Shown here piece by piece: positions 12,311 through 25,204 of a DNA stretch of 64,000 bases (position 1 is the first letter of the stretch; each line of letters begins with the position of its first letter). The DNA comes from Talpa occidentalis (lineage: Eukaryota; Chordata; Mammalia; Eulipotyphla; Talpidae). The position numbers were made by a program, and so were the translations under genes. The DNA is taken from the NCBI RefSeq assembly GCF_014898055.3, contig NW_023604295.1, positions 67,171,730 through 67,235,729 of the forward strand. Direction: 5' to 3'. The notes beneath the pieces were generated by a model. It was not told the DNA's origin and searched no databases. It saw only the letters and a list, made by a program, of their open reading frames with translations.

Positions 12311-13297
12311 AAAATACACATGATACAAAAACAAAATAAATGATAAATAAAAGGAAATGATATGCCATGATAAGTTGGCACCTCAGTCATTCAGAAATAT
12401 TAAGTGCCAGCTATACTTACAGTATACTAAATCATATAAATTATATTATAAGCACAAATGTTTCTTTTAGAAAATGGATTATAAATTATAATCAATCCTC
12501 TTCCAGCTTTAATACCTTGATACTCTGAAATCAGATTTGTTTGGCACAATTATTATGCTAAAGGAAAATTTTACTCAATCTACCTCCAAAATGGATTACC
12601 AAATTTAACTATGTCTGTTTTTATACAAAGTGGTGTTTAGTTTAGGACAAAGCTATCACCAGTGTTAAAAGCAATGGAAAGTACACAAACTTGGTTATTA
12701 TGTTCTGAAAGTGTCTAAAAAGAGAGATAAATTAGTAGATCTGTCAAGGATCTTTGTAGTTAATAAGGCATAAGTAGATTATGCTTTAATCTAAAAATTG
12801 TCTTAAGGTACATCTACTTTAAAAGTCATTAAAATATTTTAAGGTAAATCAGGAATTAAAATTTAAAAATACAGATATAAAGCTAGACTTTTAGGTTCAG
12901 ATAATGCAATTCATTTTTTTAGGGTTATTTTGATATTTAGCTAAATATATATATATTCCATGATTTCTAACTTTCTTTGCTATTTAGATAAAACACAAAA
13001 AAATTACAGCGATAAAATTGATTCTGATGCTATTTATGTAATGTTTTATTTTAGAGTACTTATCTCTGAGATTTTTATTTTGTTTAGATAATCTTTAAGT
13101 ATCAGGTACTTTATTTTCTACTTATGACTCATACTATGGACATTTAATGAACTCATCCAGAATGGCAGTATTCATTATTGATTTAAGTTGGTTAAGTATT
13201 TTCATTCCTTAGGGACTGAGAATATTATGGTCAAATTTTGCTTGTGGAGAGAACATTACAGATGTTAAGGGAAATCAGAATCAGAAATCAAATCTGG

Positions 13298-13567
13298 AGG
13301 CCTCACTGGTGGTGCAAGGGGTTAAATCTCAGCAGTATGAAGTTTTCCTCAGCCACTGCAGCACCTGTTTGATCCCTGGCTAGGGAGCTAAACCACATGG
13401 TGCAGGAGACCTCTCCTGTCTTTGCTGTTTCTCCCCTCAGTAGTGTATTTCAGTAGCTCTGCCTATTCTGCTCCCCACTCTGTCTCTGGTGAATCCTCTT
13501 ACACTTCTGCACCTCTGGCCTACATTCCAGCTCTTGTATGCATAAACAAATAAATCTTTATAAAAAA
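13298..13567 (+). mobile_element. tRNA-derived SINE, older subtype
   Basis: Complete but diverged copy. A short duplication of the form GAAATCAAA flanks it (before 13298 and at 13569-13577). The tail reads ATAAACAAATAAATCTTT. Confidence 0.88.
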
Positions 13568-13699
13568 GGAAATCAAAACTATCAAAAAGCTATGTTTATG
13601 TATTGGACTTGATGAAAGAATGTGACCTTTACATTATATAAAATATATAAAATAATTTCCATGCCAAGTTAATTAGAAGTTAATAGTTACGTAACACTA

Positions 13700-14580
13700 T
13701 TTTTTTTTTTTTAACCTCGGTTGAAAGAAATCACCAGTCTCTGTTTTTGATTCAGGTTACTCTTATTCTGTAACATGCATCACCACACTTTATTATCTCA
13801 GCAATGGATAGTTAGGTGCCTTCAAATGCCCACTTTCACAAATAATGCAGAAATAAGCGATACTGGTTTTGTTCCTTTATGGGTCTGTGTAAGATTGTTT
13901 CTGGGTATGTTATCAGGTCTGTGGTTATGAGTTATAGAGTATATACATATTTACTTGTCTATCTTATTTGTCTTTCCAAAGAACCAGCTCTTTCCTTTTT
14001 CCTTTATTTTCATTTTTTTGTCATTCTTAATTTTATTTAAGTAATATTTTCTTTTTAAAGATTTATTTATTCATGCGTACAAGAACTGGGGTACAGGCCA
14101 GATGTGTGGGAGGGTGAGAGGATTCACCAAAGACAGAGTGAGGAGCAGAACAGGCAGATTGACTGAAATACACTGCTGAGGGGTGCAGCAGGCGAGACAG
14201 GAGAGGTCTGCCCTTCTATGTGGGTATCTCCACAGCCAGCAGTACTCGAACTCAAATGCAGAGGCTGCGGACAGCTTCATAGCACTGCACTCAACTCCCT
14301 GCACCACCAGGGAGGCCCATTCTTAATTTTATTGATCATTATTTCCTTCTTTTATCCCCACCAGGTTTACTCTTTTGTTCCATCTCTATCTTCTTGGGTT
14401 AAACTTCTACCTCATTCATTTTTGATTGTTTGAATTTTCTAAACATTCAAAACTGAAATGTTGCCATTAAATATTGCTTTATTAATGTTCTGTAGACTTG
14501 ATATATCCTATATTGTCTTTCAGTTTTAAGTATTTCAATATATCGTGTCTTGTTCTGCAGATGAATTGGTTCAATATATT
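13700..14580 (-). mobile_element. old LINE-1 ORF2 fragment in antisense, interrupted by a SINE
   Basis: The sequence either side of the SINE has the antisense LINE-1 reverse-transcriptase texture, including 'CCAAAGAACCAGCTCTTTCC' before the SINE and the continuing TTATTGATC..CCTTC stretch after it. The boundaries are approximate. Confidence 0.5.
14038..14317 (-). mobile_element. tRNA-derived SINE, older subtype
   Basis: Complete copy with a perfect 16-bp duplication, CATTCTTAATTTTATT, at 14022-14037 and 14318-14333. It sits inside the antisense LINE-1 fragment. Confidence 0.93.
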
Positions 14581-14929
14581 GGGGTGAGCCAAATGTGAAC
14601 TGTTGCTACACTATGGACCTATCCAGGTGTGCCCTGAAAGGCACACCTTGAGGGAAATCCTCCCACAAGGCACAGCTTCATATAGCATACTCAGTCACCA
14701 CCTTTGTATAGTCAGAGCAGTAGTCTGAAAGAAGACTATAAATATAATCTAGAGAAGTGCCTTGTGAATTGGTTGATAGGTCAGAGCCTTAAAGAAGAAG
14801 CAAGATTGGATGATGATATTCATGAAAAATTAAGGAAGAGACATGATCATAAGTCTTTGGATTGACTATAAAATGAAGAGGAGAAAATGGAAAACAAATA
14901 TATAGATAATTCATCCAGGAAGTTTAGCT

Positions 14930-15765
14930 AGCTTCTGTCCTTGGTCATGCCAGTGTTCAGAACAGACCCACAAAAAGTAGTCATGATGGTGGAGATGGAG
15001 GTTGTGTATGGACTTAATAGCCCAGCTTCCTCTTCATTATTTAATTACTGATACTGTTGCATGTTAGATTTGCCAGCAGCAGAGACTGATGCTGAACCCT
15101 AAAATGACACTTATGATCACTCAAAGAGCTCAGTCAATTAACTTTTTGGTAGTTGATTGCATCGGATCCTTTTACAGCAAAACAATGATGATACTGTGCA
15201 CACGTGCAGGAACCACCTGGACTGCATTATCTGAATCTGCGAGTCCAAAAGAATGTTGAATGGCTGCTTATAAGTATAAGCTAAACATCAGCTAGCTAGC
15301 AGATGACTTTCTGAGGCACTGGAGTGCTTTCCTTCCCCATCAATATATACTGTGTGATATGCACTGTACTTCCATTGTATGTGGACGAGTGTGACACCCA
15401 GAATACACGGAGTGAGGAATCAAAGAATAGAAGTTGGAGGGACTCATCCCTCACGATGAAACATTTCAGATATCTGTATTTTTATCTGCAAATATTGTTA
15501 TACTGGACGGCAGGAAACAGGTAAGATTCTACTAAATCTGAAGCTATGGCTGCCACCTGGTCAATTTTGGCTCTGCAAACCAATAGCACAGCAGGCAAAG
15601 AAAGTTACTATACAGGCAGGTGCAGCTGACCTACCATTGGAGGAGATAGAGTTGCCACTACAAAATGGGGTCACAGAGAAGTATGTCTAGAGAGTAGGGA
15701 ATTCACTGGGTTTATTGTGGTGCTTCTAACAGTGAAAGGCGTGTTTGTCAACCATAGATTGTTTA
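14930..15765 (+). pseudogene. ERVL pol remnant (integrase to dUTPase), decayed
   Basis: Around 15070-15190 it resembles the ERVL integrase region ('GCCAGCAGCAGAGACTGATG' block). Bases 15410-15765 resemble the end of pol and the dUTPase segment ('CTGCCACCTGGTCAATTTTG', then 'TACAAAATGGGGTCACAGAG'). The two parts are closer together than in an intact element, and the frame is full of stops. It is older and more diverged than the copy at 1-560. The subfamily cannot be set by eye. Confidence 0.6.
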
Positions 15766-15996
15766 AAAGACAGCAAAAAGAGGATCAGAGCCCTCAGGGG
15801 TGAACATCTTAGTTTCACTAATATGAAACAACCTGGAGTAGCAGATGTGCCAGCCAAGGATGAGAGGAATGTAAAACGGCTACTAAAGAAGGAAATGAAA
15901 GAAGTCATAGCCCCGGGGCCAACTACAGAAGCAGAAATAAGAGTTTGTTTCATTAGCTTCCTCTTACTCTTATTTTATTTTATTTTTAAATTGTAA
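15745..15996 (+). other. unrecognised 83-codon reading frame after the ERVL remnant
   Basis: The frame has a charged N-terminal part rich in Lys and Arg and ends in a hydrophobic tail read from AT-rich DNA (FLLLLFYFIF). It directly follows the dUTPase-like segment, so the 3' non-coding part of the same ERVL relic is the simplest explanation. I see no conserved domain and no sign that it is a gene. Confidence 0.25.
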
Positions 15997-15999
15997 AAA

Positions 16000-18900
16000 G
16001 TGATTACATGTAAGAATAGAGACTAGACAGGGAATTTAATGTGGGGCATAATTAGATCTTTGCAATGTAAATGCAGGAAAACAGTAGTTGCTGTTCGTAC
16101 CCACCCCACTCCCATACATGGCTCCTAACTCCAGGGTCTGTGACCCTTAGCCCCAGGGTGTCTTGACTCTTGAGAGTGCACGGCCATATATGGGCAGATC
16201 ATAATCTCAGAAGAGTTTGTTTCCGTGGAAACAGGTCTTCACCTCTGAGGGACAGGAGTTGATGGGTAACAAACGATCCAGCTTTTTCATCCCTTGAATG
16301 GGACAAATCTGAGGCATAGTGTGTGTATCCCAAAGGGTGCCAGTGGGATTTAATCTCATTGCCCAAAATGAAAATTTGCCTTTTATTGACTTTTATATCT
16401 TCCCTGTTTTGCTTCTGCTGTTGCCCAACAGTGCTTCTCAGGGACAACGACAACTCCAAAACAAAATGTTTGCATTCAAATCTTTGGCTCATGGTTTGAT
16501 TTTGTGAAAATCCAGGTTGAAACAACTGTGATATAAACTCTTGAAAGGAAACCATTACCTTAGACCTCTCTCAACTTCTCCCTGTCTTTCTACCATTCTC
16601 CAACCGTGCTGATATTATTATTAGTTTATCTCAGAACCCTTCACTGATGTACCTTTCTCTCTCCCCTCCCCATTTTTTCCTTTTTCTTTTTGGTAGTGAT
16701 TTTATAAAAATAAGTAGATGTTATTAGTTGTTCATTTCTCTTCCTTGGATTCTTCTTCCAGAGACATTTCAATAAAGACTGTGTGTAATAAGATTTTTGA
16801 GACCTTGTGTATTTGAGAACATCTTCCTCTTATCCTCACATTTAAATGATGAGCAATATGTAAAATTCGAATTCCAACCTCCTTCAGCACTTTCAAATTA
16901 GTTCTCTATTGCCCCCTGTCCTCTCTGTTGTTGTTGAGAAGTCTGATGTCACTTTATTTTGTTCTTAGATGTCTTGTTGCATTTTCCTATAACCTTTTAG
17001 AGGTTTCCTTGTACACATTTAATTTTCACAATAACTGAAAGATCACATATTCCATATGATGGATTGTTAAGATAGAGCATTTTATACTTGACTTTTGAAA
17101 ACTATCCTATGATTAAAAAGAAAGAAATTCTTGTGGGTCACTGTGATCCCAACAGGAGATGTGGCAGCCATGAAAGCCAGGAAAGTGCTGCTGGCATCTC
17201 CCCTCAAGGGAAAAACTGCCTCTGGGAACAGAATGACTGACAGTCTCCAACTGCTCAAATCTAGGCCCTGCTTTCCAAGCAGCTCCCTGGAGACACAAAG
17301 TACAGCAGCAGCAGGACTAACGCATGGCTCTTTCTTCCGGATTTGAAACTCCTCTATGGGCCTTCTTTGCACCAGGGCGTTGAGGCTTTCTCAGAGCTGC
17401 TTTCTAGTCTGAGGCTCTTCCTTCCCAATCTTCATTCTTCCCCTTTCACTTTCACAAGTGTCAGGCTAGCCTTGTGGACTATCCACTTTCCCTGGTTTTT
17501 ATCTTGCACAGAGTTTACCTCCAGTATAATTCTTGCATTTCTAACTCCATCGGTGTCTGCTTCAGAAAAACCCAGACTGACAGAAAAAAATGAATGTTTG
17601 TATGTGTTTTTTATTTAAATAGAAAAGCCAATCCAACAGACTTGCAATCTGATCATTTTCCACATGCTGCTAGGAGTTGTACTGCTGTTCTCCAGTATGA
17701 CAGCTTCCCTTACTCCTCACTCCAGCAAAGCTTGCAGTGGTATGAATTTTAGCTATCAACTACACATATTTCTTTATTATTGAGAAAAAAGATTATTTTC
17801 ATTATACCTTCCCTGGTTCAATATATCTTTTGTATTTATAGTATAAAGAGAATAAAAATGCCTATCATTACCTCTTTTATCCATTCATAGTTTACCAGAG
17901 AATCTACCACAGTAGATAACAACTTGGGCATTTGGTTTGGCAGTATAGTCTAGGTCATTCCTGTTTACCTTCAAGAAATCGATGAGTTGTTTCTGACTCA
18001 TTTAGAAGGAACATTTTTCATCTTTGGTACACCGATATTTTATAAGACACTAAAATTTAAGAATTCAGAAACCAATAATTCAGAATATCTCTGTAGATTG
18101 TAAGAGCCAGTTCATAATGAAGACTGAAGAATACAGGTTTAAAATAGAAAGATAAGAATTGTTTTCAAAAATCTGATATATTTTGGAAGTATCTTTTACA
18201 AACATAATTTTAATGTCTATTTTTATATTAAAGCATAATGGTTTAGTAAAACATAAAGGACAGCTCTAGGCACACTTGTAGTTCAGCTATGGTAATTTGT
18301 ATTTACTAAAATACAAAAAAAATTATAGCTATTGCTCTACCTTAGTTAATTCAATCACTGAGGTTCAGGGTAGAAAAATAAGATTTTTTTAGTCTAAAGC
18401 CTTTCTCTAATTACAGGTCCTCATTCTGCCACCAGGAAAACTGAAAACATATTATGAAAAACATGTGGTTTGCACTGGTGTGACTATGATTATTTACATT
18501 TCAAGTTTTACCACGTATTAATCTGTAGACAGACATTTTCACTCTGTGGCTAGCATTAAACTGTTCTGTTTGGTACCATGTACCTACATAAAATAGACTA
18601 CTGTGGTGACACTTCTGAGCTGACTGTTTTTTGTGTCCACAAAACCACAGAGCTACTCAGTGTCGTATAACAGCTGTATTGCAGCAAATTCGCTCAAAGA
18701 CACATAGTAACCATGCGTAGTAGATTCTTACTGTATGTATTTCGAGGCTTTTCTCTGGAGGAAATATATATTCTATTTTCTGGTGTGTGTGTGTTTGCAC
18801 AGTTCAAATTATCTTACATTTATTTGAAAATGCTTATGTTCAATGTTTGACATCTTTGTTTTTAATTTACCTATTAATCTTCTCTATTAATGAGAAATTA

Positions 18901-19357
18901 AATCATTCTTGACTAAGATATCTGTTAAAAGTTGAAAATAGGACTGAGCAAATAAAATAAATACAGTTTGACCAATTTAAGACCATCCTCAGTTCTTACT
19001 AATTACATTTCTTGGTACCCTGCAAACTATTTCCTCTTACAACTTAAGACTGCCTTTGCTGCCTTTGTTGTTTTTTTTTTTTTTTTTTTGAAAAAAGAAA
19101 ACTGTTGGTGTTAGTCTCACTTTCAAACAATGATCATGGGTGTAAACAAATGGTCTTTTTTCTCTAGGAATTATCAATATGTTGGATGAACCTATATCTA
19201 TCTATTCTATAATGATATTAGTAGTCATAATAGGATTTGCCTAAATATGATAAGATTATTCACAAATGAAAATAAAAATCTCTTAATTGTGTTTCCACTT
19301 TGGCTAGCTAGCACCTCTCTGTTTCTATCTGCACGCTATATCACTAACTCTCTGGTT
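16000..19357. other. gene-free stretch with possible old LINE-1 traces
   Basis: Bases 16740-17060 have the look of diverged antisense LINE-1 ('TGTTGTTGTTGAGAAGTCTG' type). The rest, including 17060-18700, shows no exon, repeat family or RNA gene that I can name. A poly-T run lies at 19071-19089. Confidence 0.35.
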
Positions 19358-19374
19358 GAGATAGTCTTATTTCT

Positions 19375-21153
19375 GAAGAAGACACAAAGAAATGGAAAGA
19401 CATCCCCTGCTCATGGATCGGAAGAATTAACATTATTAAAATGTCTATCTTACCAAAAGCAATATGCAGATTCAACGCTATTCCAATAAAAACCTCAATG
19501 ACATTCTTCAAAGAAATAGAACAAATACTGATGAAATTCATATGGAACCACAAAAAACCACAAATAGCCAAAGCCCTACTGATGAAAACAAAGGAGAAAG
19601 GAGGTATCACACTGCCAAACTTCAAGCTATACTATTAAGCCCTAATAATTAAAACAGTTTGGTATTGGAAAAAAAAACAGAAACAGACCAATGGAACTGA
19701 ATAGAGAGCCCAGGAATAAAACCACACTTATGTGGACAACTAATCCTTGACAAAGGAGCAAAGAATTTGCAATGGAATACGGACAGTTTGTTCAATAAAT
19801 GGTGCTGGGAAAACTGGACCACCACATGCAAAAAAATGAAACTAGACCACTACCTTTCACTGTGCACAAAAATAAACTCAAAATGAATAAAAGAACTGGA
19901 CATAAGACCTGAAACCATAAAATATATAGACGATATATATAGGTAAAACACTACAAGACATACATAGCAATAACATCTTTAAAGACTTCATCACCCAAAG
20001 CAAAGATAGTCAAGGAAAAGAGAAACACCTGGGTTTACATTGGTAAACAGAGAGACACCCCACTGATTGGGAAAAAAATCTTTGCACCCCAATCAACTGA
20101 TAAGGGACTGATCACAAAGATATACAAAGAACTCACATGACTCAACAAAAACAAAATAAACAATCTAGTCAAGAAATGGGCAGAAGAACTTAAAAGACAT
20201 TTCTCCAAAAAGAAAATGCAAATGGCCAACAGGCATATGAAAAAATGTTCAACATCCCTTACAATAAGGAAAATGCAAATTAAAACCACATTGAGATACC
20301 ATCTTACACCAGTAAGATATCAAAAAAGATAACAGCACATATCAAAAAAAATAAGCAACAGCAAATGTTGGCGAGGATGTGGTGAAAAAGGAATTCTCCT
20401 GCATTGCTAGTGGGAGTACAAACTGGTCTAACCACTATGGAAAGCTGTCTGGAGGTTCCTCAGTCTACTAAAAATGCGACCCGGCAATTCCACTACTGGG
20501 GAGCTACCTAAAGGACACAAAAGCATTGAGTCAAAAGAACACCTGTGCCCCTTGTTTACTGCAGCACTATTTACAATAGGTAAAACTGGGAAACAACACA
20601 AATGTCCAAAAATAGATGACAGGATCAAGAAGATGTGGCATATATATACCATGGAATATTATTCAGCAATCAAAAAAGATAAACTCATGCCATTCGCAGC
20701 AACATTGATGGAACTAGAAGGAATTATGCCCAGTGAAATAAGCCAGGAGGGAAAAGAAAAATATCGGATGGTTTCACTTGTAGCAGGAATAGAGGGGAAC
20801 CAAATAAGATATCAGTGTAAAAAAAAAAAATAACAGTACAAAACACAACAAAGCAAAAACAGACAATTATAAATCAGAGACATACTGCAGGAGAAGAGGA
20901 GGGAGAGGGATCAGAGGGAGAGAGGGAGGAGTACAGGGTACTGAGGTGAGGGTGCAGGAGTGCATTGGTGAAGAAAACTCTATTGGAACTACACCTGAGG
21001 GCACGGGGGAAGGCAAATATGGTTTAAAAATGAACATTGATGTAAAATAAATAAATAAATAAATAAATAAAAACGAGAGATTAAAAAAATAAAACCTTCA
21101 AAATTAAAGACCTTAAAAAATAAATAAAATAAAATTCTAAAAAAAAAAAAAAA
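19375..21153 (+). mobile_element. 5'-truncated LINE-1 with 17-bp target duplication
   Basis: It starts inside ORF2 and carries the C-terminal third of the reverse-transcriptase protein. Readable pieces are at 19441-19638 ([17 protein letters not shown]..) and 20474-20833 (..KMWHIYTMEYYSAIKKDK..), separated by stops and frameshifts, so it cannot move by itself. A 3' UTR with a G-rich purine run (20890-20935) and a TAAA-rich tail follow. The duplication GAGATAGTCTTATTTCT is perfect at 19358-19374 and 21154-21170. Confidence 0.95.
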
Positions 21154-21170
21154 GAGATAGTCTTATTTCT

Positions 21171-21503
21171 ATTTTGCCAAGAGGATTTTATGATTTTTTT
21201 AAAATCAGGAATGGGTATTCGGTTTTGTTTTTTGCATCTATGAAGTGGACATACAGATTTTCTTTATAATGTATTAATATGGTGAAGTATATTGATTTTT
21301 GAATATTAAACCAATCTTGGGATAAACCACATAAGCTTATGGTGTATTATTCTTTTCATATGTTGCTAGATTTGCTACATTTTGTTTAGAATTTTTAATT
21401 TATGCTTATGAGGGATATTAGTTTATGACTTTCTTCTCTTGTAATGTTGTGTCTAGTTTTGTGTTGTAGAAATAGTAGGGATCACAGAATACATTATTTC
21501 CTT
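21171..21503 (-). mobile_element. old LINE-1 ORF2 fragment in antisense
   Basis: Antisense reverse-transcriptase texture ('AAACCAATCTTGGGATAAAC', 'TATGGTGTATTATTCTTTT', 'AGGGATATTAGTTTATGA'). It may continue the fragment into which the young LINE-1 landed. Confidence 0.55.
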
Positions 21504-21520
21504 ATAAGGCCTGAAATTTC

Positions 21521-21797
21521 TTTTTTTTTTAGGATTTATTTATTTATTTATTTTATATAAGAACTGGGGTATAGGCCAGATGCACGGGAGGGTGTGGGGA
21601 TTCACCAGAGGCAGAGTAGGGAACAGAACAGGCAGACTGATGAAATACCCTGCTGAGGGAAGCAATGGGTGCCACAAGAGCGGTCTGGCACACCATGTGG
21701 GACCCTCGCTGGCCGGCTGGGATCGAACCAGCACTGCAGAGGCTGCAGACAGCTTCACAGCGCGGCACTCAGCAGCCTGTGCCACCAGGGGAGGCCC
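21521..21797 (-). mobile_element. tRNA-derived SINE, first of a three-copy block
   Basis: Full-length unit, tail left and head right, with a GGCTGGGATCGAACC box-B-like segment on the complementary strand. Its left edge abuts the left copy of the block's shared 17-bp duplication (21504-21520). Confidence 0.92.
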
Positions 21798-22079
21798 TTC
21801 TTTTCTTTTTAAAAGATTTTTTTCTTGAAGATTTATTTATTTATTTATACAAGAATTGGGGTATAGGCCAGTTGTACGGGAGGGTGAGAGGATTCACCAG
21901 AGCCAGAAGAGGGGAACAGAACAGGCAGACTGACAAAACACACTGCTGAGGGGAGCAGCGGGCAGCAGGAGAGGTCTATCACACCATGTGGGACCCTCGC
22001 CGGAGGCCAGGGATGAAACCGGTGGCCACTGGGCAGCTTCACAGCTCAGTGCTCAACTGCTGCACCACCGGGGAGGCCC
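21798..22079 (-). mobile_element. tRNA-derived SINE, second of a three-copy block
   Basis: A complete unit joined directly to its neighbours. It has a short tail remnant (TTCTTTTCTTTTTAAAAG) at its left, consistent with insertion into the tail of the unit on its right. Confidence 0.9.
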
Positions 22080-22357
22080 TCTTTTTAAAGATTTATTTAT
22101 TTATGCATACAAGAACTGGGGTACAGACCAGAGGTGCCGGGGAAGGTGAAAGGATTCACCAGAGAGAGTGGGGAGTAGAATAGACAGATCTACTGAAATA
22201 CACTGCCGAGGGGAGCAGTGGGCGAGGCAGGAGAGGTCTGCTGCGCCATGTGGGCTAGCTGCCTGGCTGGGGATCGAATTCATGTTGGGCTGCGGTGGCT
22301 GGCTGGTGATAGCTTGAAAGCTGTGTCTTTAACTCCTGTGCGCCACCAGGGAGGCCC
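22080..22357 (-). mobile_element. tRNA-derived SINE, third of a three-copy block
   Basis: Older-looking unit whose head ends against the right copy of the block's shared duplication ATAAGGCCTGAAATTTC (22358-22374). It was probably the first to insert at this site. Confidence 0.92.
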
Positions 22358-22399
22358 ATAAGGCCTGAAATTTCATGTGCTTCTTGGCATCTTTTTTAT

Positions 22400-24620
22400 G
22401 TAATGTATTATTTCTTATTGAGAAATATTTGTTTACATCACTGTAAATAATTTAGGGGTATGTATATTTAAAATGTATATTGCCACAACATACCCACCAC
22501 CAAAGCACCCATATTTCTCCACCAGAATTCACTGAACCCCTTCCTCTTGTGCTCCCCACCCCCACACCTCTGGTTGTAGCCTTCATTCTATAGTCAGATT
22601 ACTAGTGTTTCTTTTGGTTTCTTTTGGTCTGTTTCTTTGTTTTGTTTTTTTTTTTATATTCCATATATTAGTGAACTCATTCAATACTTGTCTTTCTCCT
22701 CCTGACCTATTTCACTTAATGTAATCCCCTCCAGTTCCTTCCATGTTGTCACAAATGGAAAAGGTTTTTTTTTTTTTTAATAGCTGAGTAGTATTCCATT
22801 GTATATACATTCCACATTTTTTTAATTCACTCATCTGTCCTTGGGCACTTAAGTTTCTCCCACAATTTGGTATTGTAAGTAGTGCTGTAATTAAGATAGG
22901 AGTGCAGGGCCTCCCTGGTGGCGCAGAGGATTGAGAACAGTGCTGTGAAGCTGTCGGCAGCCTCTGCAGTGTGGGTTTGATTCCCAGCGGCCAGGGAGCT
23001 ATCCACATGGCATGGCAGAACTCTCCTGCCTTGCCCACTGCTCCCTTCAGCAATTTATTTCGGTCCGTCTGCCTGTTCTGCTCCCCGTTCTGTCTCTGGT
23101 GAATCCTCTCACCCTCCCATGCCTCTGGCCTGTATCCCAGTTCTTGTATAAATAAAAATAAAATTAAAAAAAAAAAAGAAAATGTTAAGAATTTGAGGTT
23201 TTCATGAACCAGAACCAAAAATTAAAAATAAAAAAAAGAGTGCAAATATATTTTCCATATGTTTTTTATTCTATGGCTAGATATCTGAAAGTGGAATTGC
23301 TGGATCATCTGGTAGATCTAATTTTTATGCTTTGAAAAATCTCCATATTGTTTTCCATAGAGGCTGGATCCACTCACCTGCATTTCCACCAGCAGTGCAT
23401 GAATATTCTCTTTTCTCCACATTTTTGCCAACACTTGTTGTTTCTTGTCTTTTTGATATTCGGTCATTCTCACAGTTATGTGGTATCAACTGATTTTGAT
23501 TTGCATTTCCCTGGTGATAAGTCATGATGAGCATTTTTTTCCTCTGATGTTGGTTATTAATTATAGCTTATTTTGCTTTGCTTTTCAGTTTGATGTAGCC
23601 CCATTTGTCTATTTTTGCTTTTGTTTTCCTTGCCAGTGGAATTTCTTCATTGTATGCTCTTGGTTCTTTTCCGATTCAACTATTTCCTTCTTTCATTGAT
23701 GTGCTTTGACAATTTATATTTAATGTGACTATATGTAAGTGTAAGTGTAAATATAAGTCTTGTTATTTGTCTCCTATGTGATTCAGCTTCTCTTTTTCTT
23801 TTTCCTTCTTTTCCTTCCTTCATTTGATTAAAATATTTTCTATGATTTCATTTTATCTTCATTGTTTCCTCACTAGCTTCAACTTACTGTTTTGTTATTT
23901 TAATGGTTGCTTTGAGGTTTACAGTATATATATACCCTTACTTTATGACAGTCTGCCTTCAAACATAGTATAAGAATTTTCAAATAGTACACTTCCCTTT
24001 CCCCTTCTGATTTTTGGGCAATATTGTCATATATGTTACTTTTGTACATGTCATAAACTCTTCATTACCTCAATACTATTTTTATTTAAGCAACAATTAT
24101 GTTTTCAGTGATTGAAATTACAGGAAACACTCATATGTTTGCCCCAAATTTGCCATTTTTTGGAGTTCTTCATTTATTGATTATAGGTCATATTTCCATC
24201 ATTTTTCTTCTTAACTGAAGGATTTCTATTAATATCTCTTATAGTGTGAATATCTTTCAGCTTCTCTATACTTGAAGATATCTTTATTTCACTTTTTAAA
24301 AAATATTTTTATTGGGTATAGAATTGAATTTTTTTTCTTTTAGCACTTTAAAATTGTTGCTCTATTATCTTCTTGCTCGCATTATTTCTGACAAAATAAT
24401 CTGCTATCATCTGAATTTGTCTTTCTCTGTATACATTATGTCTATTTTGTCTAATTGCTTTTAATTACCCTTGATTACCCTATAAGTATGTGTAGATTAG
24501 TCTGTTTCAATTGTGCCACAGTTATAGCTTTGCTCATTTCATTTAGTATTCCTCTGTGTGTTTTATTTTGGAAGTTCTATTGTTATTGCTTGGACTTCAA
24601 ATTTACTAATCTGTTCATCT
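22400..24620 (-). mobile_element. old LINE-1 in antisense, 3' UTR into ORF2, interrupted by a SINE
   Basis: It runs from the 3' UTR ('CCTTCATTCTATAGTCAGAT', 'GTATTCCATTGTATATACAT') into antisense ORF2 ('TCTCCATATTGTTTTCCATA', 'TTGATTTGCATTTCCCTGGT'). Antisense LINE-1-like sequence, such as 'TTTTAGCACTTTAAAATTG', goes on to about 24620. A solo LTR then cuts it, and it resumes at about 25209-25318. It is too diverged to code. Confidence 0.65.
22907..23237 (+). mobile_element. tRNA-derived SINE with an extra 3' segment
   Basis: The SINE body occupies 22907-23175. It is followed by about 60 bases of non-SINE sequence (23176-23237) ending in an A-rich run, and only then by the second copy of the short duplication GAGTGCA (22900-22906 and 23238-23244). 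The extra piece therefore lies inside the inserted unit. Confidence 0.85.
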
Positions 24621-25204
24621 TGTTATAGGACAGGGAGAGGGGCAGCCCAAACCCCGCAAACCTGCCTATTCTAAATGGGTTCTGCCATCCGCCGCATCAA
24701 CACAAAACACATGAGACTAATGGGAAGGATCTTTAATAAAACTAGGAAACAATACAGGTAAGGCAAAGAGTCTAGTTTCTAAATGAAGCACCCAAAGTTA
24801 CCCGTCCCCTCGTGGGTAAAACTCCATCCATATGGGGTCAGCCCAGAGCAAGGCCCCAAAGCCTGCCACAAGTCTAAAGCATCTTCCAGTGGGGACCCAC
24901 AGAAAAGGGTCACAAACAACCAGACAAGCCCGGAAGGAAAAGAGCAAAATCAACATCAAGATAAAAGCTGCCATTGTCACCTCCCCACGGGTCTCACCCA
25001 CATCTGTGTCACCCAGTCCACGACCAAAAGACAAGCGCAGTTTCTTCACATGTCTCTAGGCTCCATGCGCCTTCTCCAGGTCTCCTGGCTCCATCCTGCT
25101 TCCTTCCTCAGTCTCTTCTCCAGCTTTTCCTCTTCCTGCTCAGCTCCACCCTCCCTTGGGTGGGGCAGGGAACCTCCCCCTTTCCTGGGGACCACCCTGT
25201 TGCA
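24621..25204 (-). mobile_element. solo LTR, copy C of the 590-bp LTR family
   Basis: A 584-bp LTR reversed relative to the provirus, inserted into the antisense LINE-1. The 4-bp duplication ATCT is at 24617-24620 and 25205-25208. Its terminal bases (TTGCA side) match the provirus LTR more closely than do copies A and B, which have TTACA. Confidence 0.93.

Noticed and set aside
20474..20833. LINE-1 ORF2 frame that might suggest an active element
   Set aside because: It is only the C-terminal end. Upstream stops and 5' truncation remove the endonuclease and most of the reverse transcriptase.
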